NCBI GenBank assembly: GCA_034440635.1
Contig: JAOTON010001696.1
Coordinates: forward strand, 240,496-304,495
Direction: 5' to 3'
DNA: 64,000 nucleotides
Source of the DNA: Lepas anatifera
Taxonomy: Eukaryota > Arthropoda > Thecostraca > Lepadidae
This document shows, in pieces, positions 34,531-46,429 of the stretch (positions within the stretch are counted from its first letter, which is position 1; every line of letters starts with the position of its first letter). Position numbers and translations under genes: made by a program. The notes under the pieces are model-generated. The model saw only the letters and a list, made by a program, of their open reading frames with translations, ran no database searches and was not told the origin of the DNA.

Positions 34531-35263
34531 GGTCAAAACTTATCGTCAAAATACTGTTTTTGGCCCTGACGGGCTATGATGACCTCAGATATGTCAAAGT
34601 ACAAATATCGCCCCTGGAATCCGTCAAAGGGTGGCCAAGAATGTTTTGTATGATAAATATCAGCATTTACAATCATTTTTGTGGCTTTTAGATCATTAGA
34701 CAGCTTTTCCCCATGCTTTCCTTTCTGAGCTTTCTGAGGCAAACATCTATCTAGGCCAAAGCCTTTCTGAGCCAAACACCATGTATATGAATATCCGAAC
34801 CCTTCATCATAAAGCTGATTGCATTACCGTGTTCCGGCATCTTTAACCTGCCAAAAATCGCCATAGAACATTAAGATTTGTATAATTGGAATAAGTAAAT
34901 GCTTGAAATAGCTGGGGCATTCCACGACAAATCGACCAAGGGATTATGCCCTATATCTCAGATCTTGATGAAAGTTTGTCACAGGGGTTGTCCAGGGCGT
35001 AGACAAACGCTGTGATATTTTCAGTTCTGTCCGTCCAGTGTTTTTTAGTTATGGCCTTAGGCAGTTTTTGGACCCAACGAAAAACTTTACCTTTCCAATA
35101 GTCATATCATCTATAGTAACAATGATAACTAGATAAAATTATAGGTGCTTGGAATCGTGAAGACCTAAATAAAAGTTTGGTGGTGTCTAAATTTAAATTT
35201 TGTATTAAAAAATAATATAAATTGACCGGTGACGTGATTTTATAAAGGTGGCATTAAAGAGAG
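34531..35263. other. Unique sequence, no gene recognised
   Basis: An 80-codon antisense frame (34533-34775) repeats the phrase Q-K/KAQKG and lacks any known domain. Confidence 0.4.

Positions 35264-35341
<78 letters not shown>
35264..35341. repeat. (TA)n microsatellite
   Basis: About 78 bases of TA dinucleotides with one AAATAAATA interruption near 35310. Strongly hairpin-forming. Confidence 0.97.
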
Positions 35342-35343
<2 letters not shown>

Positions 35344-35509
35344 TTGTTTTACGCAGAAACACCAACAGTGCGTTGTGACACTGGGTGCATGACCGCAGAC
35401 ATGTTTAAAGGGAGATACGCGAAACCAATTTATTGGCTAGATCAAAAGGTCACAAAAAGTTGTTTCAGAAGTCCTATTCTCATTTTTGCGACTTCGGCCT
35501 GCAAATGCC

Positions 35510-36712
35510 TTAACCCTTGCCCCGGTGGCGGGTACGAGCCACCTTCGCCCTGGTGGGAGGGGCTAAAAAAGACCCCCACGATCCCAAAAACTAAGAGAGC
35601 TAGAGAAAAGCACAAAACGGCAATCGAAAGCTCTTCAAAAATGATATCGAAAATACTTCGGTCATTTTTCTTGTCAGGTCAATATCAAGGTCACCAGAGG
35701 TCAAAATAGGTCAAAATCGCTAATATGAGGTGTACTAAGAAAACCTCATATATCTCAGAACTATGATAGCTAGAAACATTTTTCTAACACCATTCGAAAG
35801 CTCTTGAGTTTCTCTTTCATTACAGTGGCATTCATTTTCGTATCAGGTCAAAGCCTAGGGAGCTATAGGTCACTGAATATTGGGCATATTCTTGGGAATG
35901 TCCATAGCCACCCATGCATAAGGGCGTTTCCTTTTTCGCTAATAACTTCCAAACCAAACACGATGCAGCCATATTTGATGCCCCATTGCAATCCTCTCGT
36001 CAATACAAATCGAATGATATATAATATTGATATCCCAGGTTAAATTTAAGAATTTGACCTGACCCAGGTCAACGGTCTGACCCAAATTGACCAAGTATAG
36101 CCATGATGTATATCATTTGACTTGAAGTGACTATACAAACACATTGGTGACAAAATAAAAGTTCTATCTTAGTTTATTCAAAATTTATAGAGTAAAACAC
36201 AAAAAATGTTTATTTGACCTAATGTGACCTTTTAAAGGTCACAAGTCAAAATGTTTGTCATCAACTTCAGAAATGGGCTAAGAGCAAGTCGTAACCGATG
36301 TTTGAAGTTGATTCCACCCATACTTACTGAGAAAAGCTCATTTCGTGATTTTCCCCATGTATTGACAATGGGGAGGTCATACTCTGCACATGACCTTAGG
36401 TCACCAATATAAAAATCCTGGAATAAATGTTGTAGCTCCTGGTGGGCCCAATATGTGGTATGAGTTTCAACTTGATCGATTAACCCTTCTTTTAGTTATG
36501 CGGTCCTAAGCATTTTTTGGAGGTGGGGTCACTTGACCTGACCTGGTGACCTGACCTGGTATGACCTTGAGCAAAATTTTCAGGGAAGATGTAAAAATGA
36601 TGATGGAACAGCTAAACAAAATTTGGCGGCGCTGCGCGCCGCCGTTTTTTGGTCCCTTCGGAAAAACCCGCGGGGTGGGGTCTAAAAGGACCCTCCACCC
36701 GGGGAAGGTTAA
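35510..36712 (+). mobile_element. T2-family TTAA MITE, full length (1203 bp), inverted partner of 23578
   Basis: TTAA (35510-35513) plus CCCTTGCCCCGGTGGCGGG on the left; 'ccacccggggaaggTTAA' (36709-36712) on the right. The interior mirrors the 23578 copy along its whole length, including 'gcgctgcgcgccgccg' near the right end. It is the best example of the long T2 subtype. Confidence 0.93.
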
Positions 36713-37225
36713 AATTCCTCTCAAAGTCAACATTTCTAGACGACTTTACCGGTACACCTCATATCGGTGTATATGACGTACAGTCTGTTGCGAAAGTATC
36801 GTTCCGTTCCAGGGGTGTCCGACCAGGCGGAAACATGAAGTTTGGGAACCACATTTCTGAGGGCGTGGCCTGTTCGGCTGGTCGACCTCCCCAGCGGTTA
36901 GCGGGTCGGACCGATGAGGCTGGGGTCAGCCGGGGAGGGTGGAGTGACCCAGTGCTTTCACTTTCAGTCGTGGAAACTCCTGTATTTGAGCCTCCCCGAC
37001 AGAGAGGCGAAGCACCATAATGGTGATTTCTCGGTTCCGCTGCGGTGGGCCACCAAGTATCCCTCCCCACTATTGAGAGCTGAACCCCAAATACCATTGG
37101 AGGCAGGACCGTGTGTTTTAGGGTAGTATTACTGCCAGGAGGCGGAGAGGGGAGTAGAGGTCACATTATTGCCAGAAAGTTGGCAGGAGGGGGGGATAAC
37201 ATGGTTGTCGGGGGGTGCAGAATGG

Positions 37226-37276
37226 GCAAATACAGGATTTCTTATGGGAGCCTCCCATAAGAAATCCTGTATTTGC
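37226..37276. repeat. 51-bp perfect palindrome, present in copy A only
   Basis: Two 25-base arms (gcaaatacaggatttcttat... and its complement) surround one central C. In copy B (45774-45797) only the left arm exists, followed directly by 'ggacgaatgattg'. Confidence 0.95.
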
Positions 37277-37856
37277 GTCCGGGACGCATGATTAAAAGCG
37301 GGTCGCCATCCGAGCCAGGAGGGGGAGGGGTGATAAACCAAAACCTATCGTGGAGTGCTCATTTGCATCCTGACGGAAAGAGTAAACGGGTGGCAAACGA
37401 AAGTTTATCATGGCGCCACTGACATTTTAGGAGAAGCCACGACCATTTAAGGGGCGTCGAGGCTCAATCTAGGGAAGGGAGCAAGTGCCCTCACTTGCCT
37501 TCCCTGAATTCACCCATGAGGTGCAAGGGATGCAGAACTCAAACTAATTAATGACTGATGAGCCAGCCCCTCAATTTGATCGGTCTCTTGACACTTTGCA
37601 GCACCATCTTACCTATGCTAGGGACGTCACAGTGGTTACAGCGGATTGTTGCATCTTAACTGTTCCGAAACATCGATTTCAATAACATTTTGGGATGCCA
37701 GCGCTTCTCTTGAAATTAATTTCTGGCCCACTCCAGCGTTCAACGCCAGATTCTGTCACCGCGAGTGTCCTCGATCAGTCGGAGGTACTGGCGGCAGAGT
37801 CACGTGACCTTCAAACGGGTCGCCTGTCCGGACTAGTGGGGTGGCGGCAGCGTGCG

Positions 37857-37927
37857 GAGCCGTGGTGTAGTGGGTAGGATGTTCCGCTCTCTTACAGAGC
37901 ATGCTGGTTCGAACCCGGGTTGGCTGT
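37857..37927 (+). repeat. tRNA-like module in copy A
   Basis: A tRNA-like stretch with A-box-like TGGTGTAGTGGG and perfect B-box GGTTCGAACCC at the correct spacing, and an anticodon-arm-like 'cgctctcttacagagc'. The acceptor stem pairs only partly and the anticodon loop lacks T33 at 7-base spacing, so I read it as a pol III promoter module or tRNA pseudogene within the element. Confidence 0.7.
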
Positions 37928-38500
37928 GCATAGCTTGGCAGTTTTTTTCCAAAACTGAATACTGATGCCAACCTATCAAATGATGCTTCTAGGAGCAAGC
38001 ATGCTTAGCTTTCCACACATTGTCATGTCGGAGACGACCCTCGCCGTTACGTGACCTGAGGGGGTGGAGCTGGGCTGACATCGGAATGCGAGCAATGTAA
38101 CCTTGTAACCCAGCGAAGGGGTAGCAGATGTCACGCAGCGCATCGTTCAGGGGCGATAGTTGAGACCCTATTGGATTGTGATATCGCCTTTGCATACGTT
38201 TAGGGATGCGCGAATTTAAAAAGATTTGATGCCAAATTTAGCACGTCTGTGAAACCTTGGTTCTAAATTATCCGAGCTCCATTTTGCACATTCAAGGGCC
38301 GTATTTCGGGCGAGCATTAAGTCACCCCGGCGCCATATGCAGCACCGCGTCCAGGCTAAGATCAGCGGAAGGCCTGGCCTTTCCCCCATCGTCATCATTA
38401 GCGTATGTGCCGCGTTATATCTAACTGGGGACCTGTCTTTCATACTTTTATATTTTATGTTTGCCTATCGTTGTCTCTGTATGCTGCCGCCCCTGCTGCC

Positions 38501-38602
38501 ACGGAGCTGAGTGGTCTGCGGAGACGACCCTCACTGTCACGTGACCTAAACACGGAGCTGAGTGGTCTGCGGAGACGACCCTCGCTGTCGCGTGACCTGA
38601 GC
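38501..38602. repeat. Two 51-bp tandem units in copy A
   Basis: The units begin ACGGAGCTGAGTGGTCTGCG at 38501 and 38552 and each holds 'gagacgaccctc' and 'cgtgacct'. A more distant relative of the unit lies near 38030 ('ggagacgaccctcgccgttacgtgacctgag'). The same pair, with the same period, is in copy B at 47003. Confidence 0.9.
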
Positions 38603-38969
38603 GGGTGGTGCCGGCGCGAGCTGAGCAGGCATCGGATTGCGGAGAATGTGATCTTGTGACCCGGCAAAGAGGTAGCAGGTGCTAGGAAGCGCGCCGTTTA
38701 GGGGTGATAGGAGAGCCAATTGCACAGTAACTGTACCATTGTATAGCTGGGGACGCGCGAATGTAAGGCACGTTAATTCCTCATCACGGGGCGTGCTGTA
38801 TTGTTTTTCAAACTGCTGCCCCTTTGTGCTGTGGTTTGCCTGCGCGAGGAGCCGTACTGAGCGTGCCCTTGACTAACTCGGACAGGTGCATGCTACTGGG
38901 TTTGTTGCGTCCATAGAGAAGAGGTCGGAATTAATAGAGACGGATAGAGATCGATAAGCGTGGTGATCA

Positions 38970-39815
38970 GTGGTGATAGATGAAAAGGCAATTAAAAATT
39001 AACAGCGGGAGAAACCAATGGGTGACATCGGAGGTTTTAAAAAGCATTCGTAAATTTAATCGCAATTCAAATTGGCTAGGAAGCGTGACACGGGGAAGGC
39101 TGGAAAAGATGGATGGTGCAAAAAAATTAGCGACGCATGTCCAGTTTAAGCAAAATCCATCTCAATATCACAATAGATAGGTGTCGGCTGGCCTGTCTCC
39201 TCGAATCCGGATGTAAAAAAAACACTTAGATTATTCGAGGATTAGGATTCGAGGAGACAGGCCAGCCAACACCATATCTACTTATGATCATGCTCCTCGC
39301 CGCAGCACTCCAAAACCTGTCAATATCACAATACATTGAAAACCATTATAGGACGGCAGCAACTTTCTATCACAGCCCCTTTGGTCTATGACTCCGGCGA
39401 TTTAGTCTCCGAGGACACAGAGAAAGCAAGCTTGCTAAACAAATATTGCGCTTCGTTATTCAGGCCACACATCGATGATCAATCCCAGCCTCACATGGAC
39501 ACAAACAGAGAAATCAGCCCTCCTTTAAACAACATCGTTATCACCAAGCGAGAAGTGTTGAACCCACTAAACTCACTCAATTTCAATAAACCTCTAGGTC
39601 CCGACGGAATTCCCCTCGTATTTTGAAGCTAACGGCGATACTGATCTACAAACCACGTACTGTTCTTTTCAACAAATCCCTTAATGAGGAAAAATGTCCA
39701 TAATTGTGGAAACAAGCCACGATCCAGCCCATTAAAAATTGGTTCTCCCTCTGGCTTAAAAAAATTACAGACCCATTCCGCTTGGTACCATTAGTCTGCT
39801 AGTACCATATCATAT
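38970..39815 (+). pseudogene. LINE fragment (reverse transcriptase N-terminal part) in copy A
   Basis: Translated pieces include GRNQWVTSEVLKSIRKFN (pre-RT region), YDSGDLVSEDTEKASLLN, KYCASLF, LNSLNFNKPLGPDGIP (first RT block) and, after frame changes, PFRLVPLVC, a decayed relative of N-Y-R-P-I-S-L-L-P. There is no catalytic Y/FADD block, so the fragment ends within the fingers. Interrupted at 39176-39319 by a short hairpin insertion. It belongs to a different LINE lineage from the one at 26194. Confidence 0.8.
39176..39319. mobile_element. 144-bp hairpin insertion with 14-bp target duplication
   Basis: The direct repeat TCAATATCACAATA (39162-39175 and 39320-39333) flanks a segment whose first 103 bases fold into a hairpin: arms 39176-39208 and 39245-39278, 33-34 bases with few mismatches, and a 36-base A-rich loop. 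About 41 further bases follow. Removing the insertion and one repeat restores the LINE reading frame across the site. Confidence 0.85.
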
Positions 39816-40058
39816 GTGAACCTACAGGGACCGAACGGCGTTAGTTGCGGCTGAGGAGCGAAGTCCTTTACTTTATTTTCGTTCAGAATTACACGTTAGA
39901 ACGTGTTCTTCTGAATGGTCTTTGAAACCATTGGAAAGTCAATCATGATGTCATTAGCTGCATATAGCTAGTTGTGATGACAACCGTGTTTTTTTAGTAC
40001 ACGTAACTAACACTGAAACACAAGGAGTACCTTTTGACATAAATATGTCATATTGTTA

Positions 40059-41869
40059 TTAACCCTCGCCCCGGTAGGTGGGGTGTTTGAACAACCCCTT
40101 CGAACTTGGCCTTTATGCGGGATAGCGAAAAAACGCGAATGCTGCTGAATAGCTCATACAAATTCATGAAGAAACTATCTTGGTCACTTTTTGGCTGAGT
40201 TCAATATTGAGGTCATGTTATGACAGGTCAAAGAAAGTGGCATTTTGGGTAAAGTTTTTGTGCTCTAGCGTCTGAGAGCTGAGTTAGAACCATTTTTTGA
40301 GCACCATTCGCTTTCTCTCGTCACGGCGAATCGAATGATGTAGAATATGACCATACTAGGTCAAAACACAAAAATGACCTGACCCCAGGTCAGGTCAAGA
40401 TCACTTTTTAACCTAGCATAGTCGATATGCATATCAATCGACTTGCAATAGCAACCTGAACGCAATGGCATCAAAATAAAAGCTGTTTCATCATTTCATG
40501 CAAAGTTATTGACCTAAGTCTGAAAACTGCTTAAATACCCCCAGATGACATCTCAGAGGTCACGGGTCAAAAATTGCAAAATGAACCTGGAAAGGGGCAC
40601 AGGATACTACGATTTTGAGAATATGAAGGTATTCTCAGTTGTATCTACACAAATACAACCCAATATCTTTTATTCCATGAATTTCCAATGGAGAGGTCAT
40701 GGTCTGTACTTGACCTTAGGTCATCGATATTAAATTCCCGGAAACTATGTTTTAGCGCTTGGTGGGCCCATTATGTGGTATAAGTTTCAATTCGATGGAT
40801 TCCCCATTTCTTACTTATGCCACCTTAACACGCGCATTGACGGGGGGCGGGTACCCGCCCTCCCCGGGTTTTTCGGAGAGAGTAGAAAAACGGCGGCGCG
40901 TAGCGCCGCCGTACTTGGTATACCTTTTCCCTCATCATTTTTACAACTTCTGTGAAAATTTTAAGGTTAGGTCATCTCAGGTCAGGTTACCAGTACAGTC
41001 AAGTGACCCGACCTCAAAAAAAGTTTAAGATAACATAAGTCGGATCATGGTGAACTTATCCGATTGAAACTCATATCACATAATGGCCCCACCGAGTTCT
41101 CTAAAATATGTTCTGGTATTTTTTATATCGATGACCTAAGGTCAGGTACGAGGCATGACCTCTCCATTGGAAATACATGGGAAAAATTGTTTTTACGGAA
41201 TAACTCAGTAACGGATGATGATAGAGCATTTATTTTAGCTGCATTAGACTCGCCTGGGCTTTGCGGTTTTAATAATATGTATTTTATATAATTTGACCCT
41301 GACCTGACCTCAGGTCAGGTCAAATCCTTGATTTGACCTAGCAAGGTCAACTTATATATCATTCGATTCGGCTTGCTAAGAGGATTCATATGGTTTAAGC
41401 CGTTTTGCTCTATCTTTACTTGTTCAGATGTAATGGCCGAAAAACTGAATTTACATGTTATCCCTATGACGGGCATGTTTTGACCTCTCGTGACCTTAAA
41501 TGTGACCTGACAAAAAAATGGTTCAAATATTTTCGATGGAGAAGTGGATGGGCAGCCCAACACCCTTTACCGTTTTTCGCTACCTACCGTGGTTCTTGAT
41601 ATCTTAGAGGGGCGGGTACCCGCCCCCCCGTCAATGCGAAGGTGGCTCAGACCCCCGTCAATGCGCGTGTTAAACATTTTTGAGATGAGGTTTCTCGACC
41701 TGCACTAGTGACCTGACCTGAGATGACTTAACCTTAAAGTTTTGCGGGAAGTTGCGGACTTGATCAAGGATAAGCTGTGCCAAGAACGGCGGCACTTGGC
41801 GCTGCCGTTTTTCTTGCCGCCGAAAAAAACCAACGGGGTGTTCAAACGCCCCCACCGGGCGAGGGTTAA
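40059..41869 (+). mobile_element. T2b MITE in copy A (with nested T1)
   Basis: TTAA (40059-40062) plus CCCTCGCCCCGGTAGGTGGG; right end 'cccccaccgggcgagggTTAA' (41866-41869). The same element without the T1 insertion is at 48551-49508 in copy B. Confidence 0.9.
40825..41673 (+). mobile_element. T1 MITE inserted in copy A; empty site in copy B
   Basis: TTAA (40825-40828) CACGCGCATTGACGGGG ... complement, TTAA (41670-41673). The flanks 'cttatgccacc' and 'acatttttgagatgagg' are contiguous across a single TTAA at 49311-49314 in copy B, proving the boundaries and the 4-bp duplication. Confidence 0.97.
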
Positions 41870-42383
41870 GATCTGACCAACGGATCGGAAGAACGACTCC
41901 ATCCCGTGGCGCAATTGAAGTTTACATATTAAATGAGAAACTTGAACATTCTGTCCCTCGTCGTTCGAGAGCTCATGCACAATAATGGCCTTAGAATTAA
42001 CCGGCACGAACTTGTGAATCTTCAACGTTCCTTCTCTCGTGATTGCCTTATGGAAGCATTTTCTGAGCTCAGCAGCTAATTTGAGTAGTTTTTGTTTCTG
42101 CACATACATTTCAACGATGGCAATAACTTTACTCTTGTTATAGTTTGTTAGCCATTACGATACAAGATTTAAGTTTTCGTTGTATTCTTATGGAAACATA
42201 CCTTGGCCTCTGAGACCACAAAAATGACCTGACCGAAAAGTTGTATTAGCATTTTTGGTAGAGATCGAGGGAAGCAATGGAACACTGCTTTCCTTTTACC
42301 TTCCAAGCATGGTTACTGGGATCGTAGGGGGATGAGTACCCCCATGCTAGTAAAGGTGGCCTGGGACCTCATACCAGCGCGTG

Positions 42384-43274
42384 ATAACAAGCACACTGGA
42401 GGGGAGCCTCGGAAGCCCTCACCTACTTTTTCAAGGTTGCCAGAGAACCCTTCGTGGCCAAAAATGCTAAACAGCTACTCTTGAGAATATCCAATGGCAC
42501 GTCGATTGGTCAAATTATCTTGAAAATCGGCCCCAATTTTGTAATTATAGACTTTCAAAGGTAAACCCTTTATTTTGAGATCGCTGCAATCGCGCGGTTG
42601 TACCAGTTCGCGTGCATCAAAGACCGACTGGCAAAGTTATAGCGGTATATAAAATGAGGTTATATGTCAAGTTCACCCAACATGAAGATCAAGCCCACAG
42701 TTCAACGCATACCAGCATTCTCAAAGTCATTGGTCCGGTGCTTCCGATCGCATGGCGTTACCCAGTATGACGCATACCATGCTACGACGTCCAAGTTAAG
42801 ATAACTCAATGTAAAGGTCAAGGCACAGGTCAAATTAAAATGTCATGGGTAAAGGTCAATCCTCATTTCCCGTCCAACGGTTGCTATGGTGCTGGTCATG
42901 GTGTAATTATAGGGAATATGTAATATTGTGAGGTTATAGGTCAATGAACTTGAATGACTTAACCCCAAAAATTAAGTTAGCATTTTTGGAACGTTCTCAT
43001 TATGACCTTGGTCCGTTTTTAGTGCATTCTTAACTTTTTTGCGCTCAATCACAGCATTTCCAGAAAAATCCCCAGCACGGCTCATACACGACCCTTATGA
43101 CCTCGTTTGAACTTGACGGTACTTACCTAGGTCAATCGAAATCGGTCATAGTATAGATTTCAATAGCTCCCACCCAGCCTCCAACCGGAGTTTTTCTACG
43201 TCTCTTAATTTCCGAGAGCTCAGGAGCCCACCAGTGCGCGTAAGTGTCAGACCCCTCTCCAGTGCGGGTGTTAA
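42384..43274 (+). mobile_element. T3 element in copy A
   Basis: The left tip is decayed ('gtgataacaagcacactggagggg'). The right end is 'cctctccagtgcgggtgTTAA' (43271-43274). Its interior is colinear with 14411-15319 and with 50022-51732. An unoccupied TTAA at 43205-43208 is where copy B received its T1 MITE. Confidence 0.75.
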
Positions 43275-43330
43275 GAAATGGGACATTAATTACAATTTAT
43301 TGTTTTAAATACATCCTTACCCCTCATGCC

Positions 43331-43376
43331 CCACGAATCCCATCGTTGACACAAGTGTCAATGGTGGGATTCGTGG
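43331..43376. repeat. Imperfect 46-bp palindrome in copy A
   Basis: The arms 43331-43352 and 43355-43376 (ccacgaatcccatcgttgac... / complement) have two mismatches. The equivalent in copy B is perfect, and copy C has only the left arm. Confidence 0.92.
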
Positions 43377-46360
43377 AAAAGAAGGTATTTTTCGTGATCA
43401 GAGACGTTTGATAGTCGCAGCGACGGCGGGCCGCGCTGGCGCACGAACCTCACAAAAGTGGGGATCGGGATATTTAGGAACTCAGAACTCGCGATGGTTT
43501 AAAGACTCCATTCTTTTTATTGCTGAATCTTATAGCGAAAAGTATAAAGAGTATATGAGCCTCATAAATATGAGCCTCAAAAAGTTTAAAATAAGGCATA
43601 GGAAAACAATTTTTTATAGATTTTGAGAAAAATCAAGAATGTATAATACATTCAAAATTTTATTTTTTGAATTATATTTGCCATGAGCCAAAATTCGTAA
43701 TTCATCCTTAAGAGACCTAGATCAAGTCTTCATGGTATTTTTATAATCATACAGGTAAAATTTCGTCTTTAAAAAGACATGTAAGTGAATATGATCAAAA
43801 TGCTTGAGGCTAAAATTTTCAATCCGTAAGTCAGGGAGCAAAATGAATAGAAAAATGGTCATCAGGTCCATCAATAGCCCCCCTCACAAAAACATACACC
43901 GAAATCTGAGATATGAGGGTGTTATCGACTTGTCGATCTGTCATGGAATGTCCCCTATACGCCATGGACAAACTTTGACAGTGATGTCCAATTAAAGTAG
44001 GCATCTTAAATGATGCGTTTGGTGATGATGCCTTTCTTTCGGTAATTACGCATATACATATTTAGGTCTGAATTCGTATAGAGTTTATTTAATATACCAA
44101 GGTAGCATCAATTTTCCCTAAATATCTGTTTCTAGGTTGATCCCCGAACTGGAAAAAAATCAAGAATGTTGGGAGATTTTGATTCAAAGAAATTTACAAT
44201 TACCTGCGAGTTTGAACTGTTGGTCTGGGGGACAACAGACCTAAGAATCGTAAAAAGTCTGCAAAGAAAATAAGAGAAAACCGTGGAAATGGGATAGGTC
44301 AATGTCACCCCTGATTAACCCCCTCAATCCGCCACGCTCTGCAATACCCAGTAGCGCACCCAAGGAGAGGGCCAGCGGGCCCGGAACCCCTTCCCCCAAA
44401 CGCTTTGACTCCAAAGTGCCGGCCCTCGGCCATGTCTGGCGTGGCACTCGACGTGCGTTCTGGTAATAACTGACCGCTGCAGGCACCCATCGAGAGTAAA
44501 AATGAGGATTGATCTGGCTTTTAGTTCCAGTTCTCCTTTCACCTTACCGCCCCTGCTCACAGTTTGTCGCCCCTGCGGTGAATTATTCACTCACTATGTG
44601 ATTCAACCACAGGCCCGGTTTATAATAATTGTATCACCTTCCATAAGCGTTGGAAAAGGGGAGCCAGGGGCTTGGTCCCCGACTTTTCGGCCAAAAATTT
44701 ACTGATCTCAGTCAAACAACTGCACATGCTTATAACCAGCCGCTGCGGAAGGCAGCGAGGAGCCCAAATTCAGACAGTTTTTTTGTCCTGACGTGGAAGG
44801 TTTTTTGTCAGCATCAGGTTGGAGTTTGGCTGCCCCCCCCCACTTTTTTGCGCGGTGGCGACGCTTATGCCCCCTTTACTTGCATTTTACACCATACGAA
44901 AAATATGTATTGCTTTTTACCTGATAAGTACCCTCTCTGGCCAATTTTTCCCCTGCAGTAGCCTGTCACGCTCTGTCAAACATGCCACCTCCCATCAGCC
45001 CCCCCTTCGTCAGCCGGGCCCCCAAACGAAAATCCTTGGTGCACGCCTGGCAATATCCCAATTCTATAGATCTCAAGAGAGGCATAAAGAAACCCCGTCA
45101 GGTGGCATGTGATGCGAACATTTCGTCCATTTTAGTTCGAATCTGCAGTTGTAGCACCCATGTATAACTGACCTCAACTTGACCAAACAACATGTGTGAG
45201 GCGTGCGTTCCACCCCTCCTCAGCTGTCCCCGGCCAATGCCCGCCCACTCGCCGGGCTCAGCGCCACAGCGTACAGTGACTTCCAAACTTGTGGGTCGGC
45301 AGCGGAACGATACTTTCGCAACTGACTGTACAGTCTGTTGCGAAAGTATCTTTCCGTTCCAGGGGTGTCCGACCAGGCGGGAATATGAAGTTTGGGAACC
45401 ACATGTCTGAGGGCGTGGCCTGTTCGGCTGGTCGACCTCCCCAGCGGTTAGCGGGTCGGACCGATGAGGCTGGGGTCAGCCGGGTCGGGTCGGGCGACCC
45501 AGTGCTTTCACTTTCAGTCGTGGAAACTCCTGTATTTGAGCCTCCCCGACAGAGAAGTGAAACACCATAATGGTAATTTCTCGGTTCCACTGCGGTGGGC
45601 CACCAAGTATCCCTCCCCACTATTGAGAGCTGAACGCCAAATACCATTGGAGGCAGGACCATGTGTATAAGGGTAGTATTACTGCCAGGAGGTGGAAGGG
45701 GGAGCAGAGGTCACATTATTGCCAGAAAGTTGGCAGGAGGGGGGATAGCATAGTTGTCGGGGGTGCGGAATGGGCAAATACAGGATTTCTTATGGGGGGA
45801 CGAATGATTGAAAGCGGGTCACCATCCGAGCCAGAAGGGGAGGGGTGATAAACCAAAACTTATCGTGGGGTGCTCATTTGCATCCTAAGGGGAAGAGTAA
45901 ACGGGTGGCAAACGAAAGTTTATCATGGCGCCACTGACATTTTAGGAGAAGCCGCGGCCATTTTAGGGGCTCAAGCTAGGGAAGGGAGCAACTGCCCTCA
46001 CTTGCCTTTCCTGAATTCACCCTTGAGGTGCAAGGGAGGCAGGACTCAAACTAATGACTGATGAGCCAGCCCCTCAATTTGATCGGTCTCTTGACACTTT
46101 GCAGCACCATCTTACCTATGATAGGGACGTCACAGTGGTCACTGCGGATTGTTGTATCTTAACTGTTCCGAAACATCGATTTCAATAACATTTTGGGATG
46201 CCAGCGCTTCTCCTGAAATTACTTTCTGATTGACTCCAGCGTTCAACGCCAGATTCCGTCACCGCGAGTGTCCTCGATAAGTCGGAGGTACTGGCGGCAG
46301 AGTCACGTGACCTCCAAACGGATCGCCTGTCCGGACTAGTGGGGTGGCGGCAGCGTGCGG

Positions 46361-46429
46361 AGCCGTGGTGTAGTAGGGAGGATGTTCCGCTCTTTTACAG
46401 AGCATGCTGGTTCGAACCCGGGTTGGCTG
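46361..46429 (+). repeat. tRNA-like module in copy B
   Basis: Counterpart of 37857-37927. The B-box GGTTCGAACCC is intact and the A-box is altered to TGGTGTAGTAGG. Not a functional tRNA gene by the same structural reasons. Confidence 0.68.

Larger units (their letters stand above)
36781..45328 (+). mobile_element. Copy A of an 8.5-kb TA-flanked composite element
   Basis: The termini are inverted: CAGTCTGTTGCGAAAGTATC at 36781 and the complement of CAGTCAGTTGCGAAAGTATC ending at 45328. TA is next to both ends ('gta' on the left, 'ta' on the right). The 8548-bp body contains a tRNA-like module, 51-bp tandem units, a LINE reverse-transcriptase fragment with a hairpin insertion, T2, T1 and T3 MITEs, and from 43400 onward unique element sequence also present in copy B after its large insertion. 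No transposase is recognised. A TA duplication with CAGT termini would fit a Tc1/mariner-like mover, but the class is not settled. Confidence 0.85.

Noticed and set aside
37857..37927. Functional tRNA gene
   Set aside because: B-box is perfect but acceptor stem pairing and anticodon loop geometry fail, and it is duplicated with the surrounding element.
36781..45328. Copy A as a Maverick/Polinton-type or other large viral-like element
   Set aside because: No polymerase B, integrase, capsid or ATPase motifs are seen in any frame, and the duplication would be TA rather than 6 bp.
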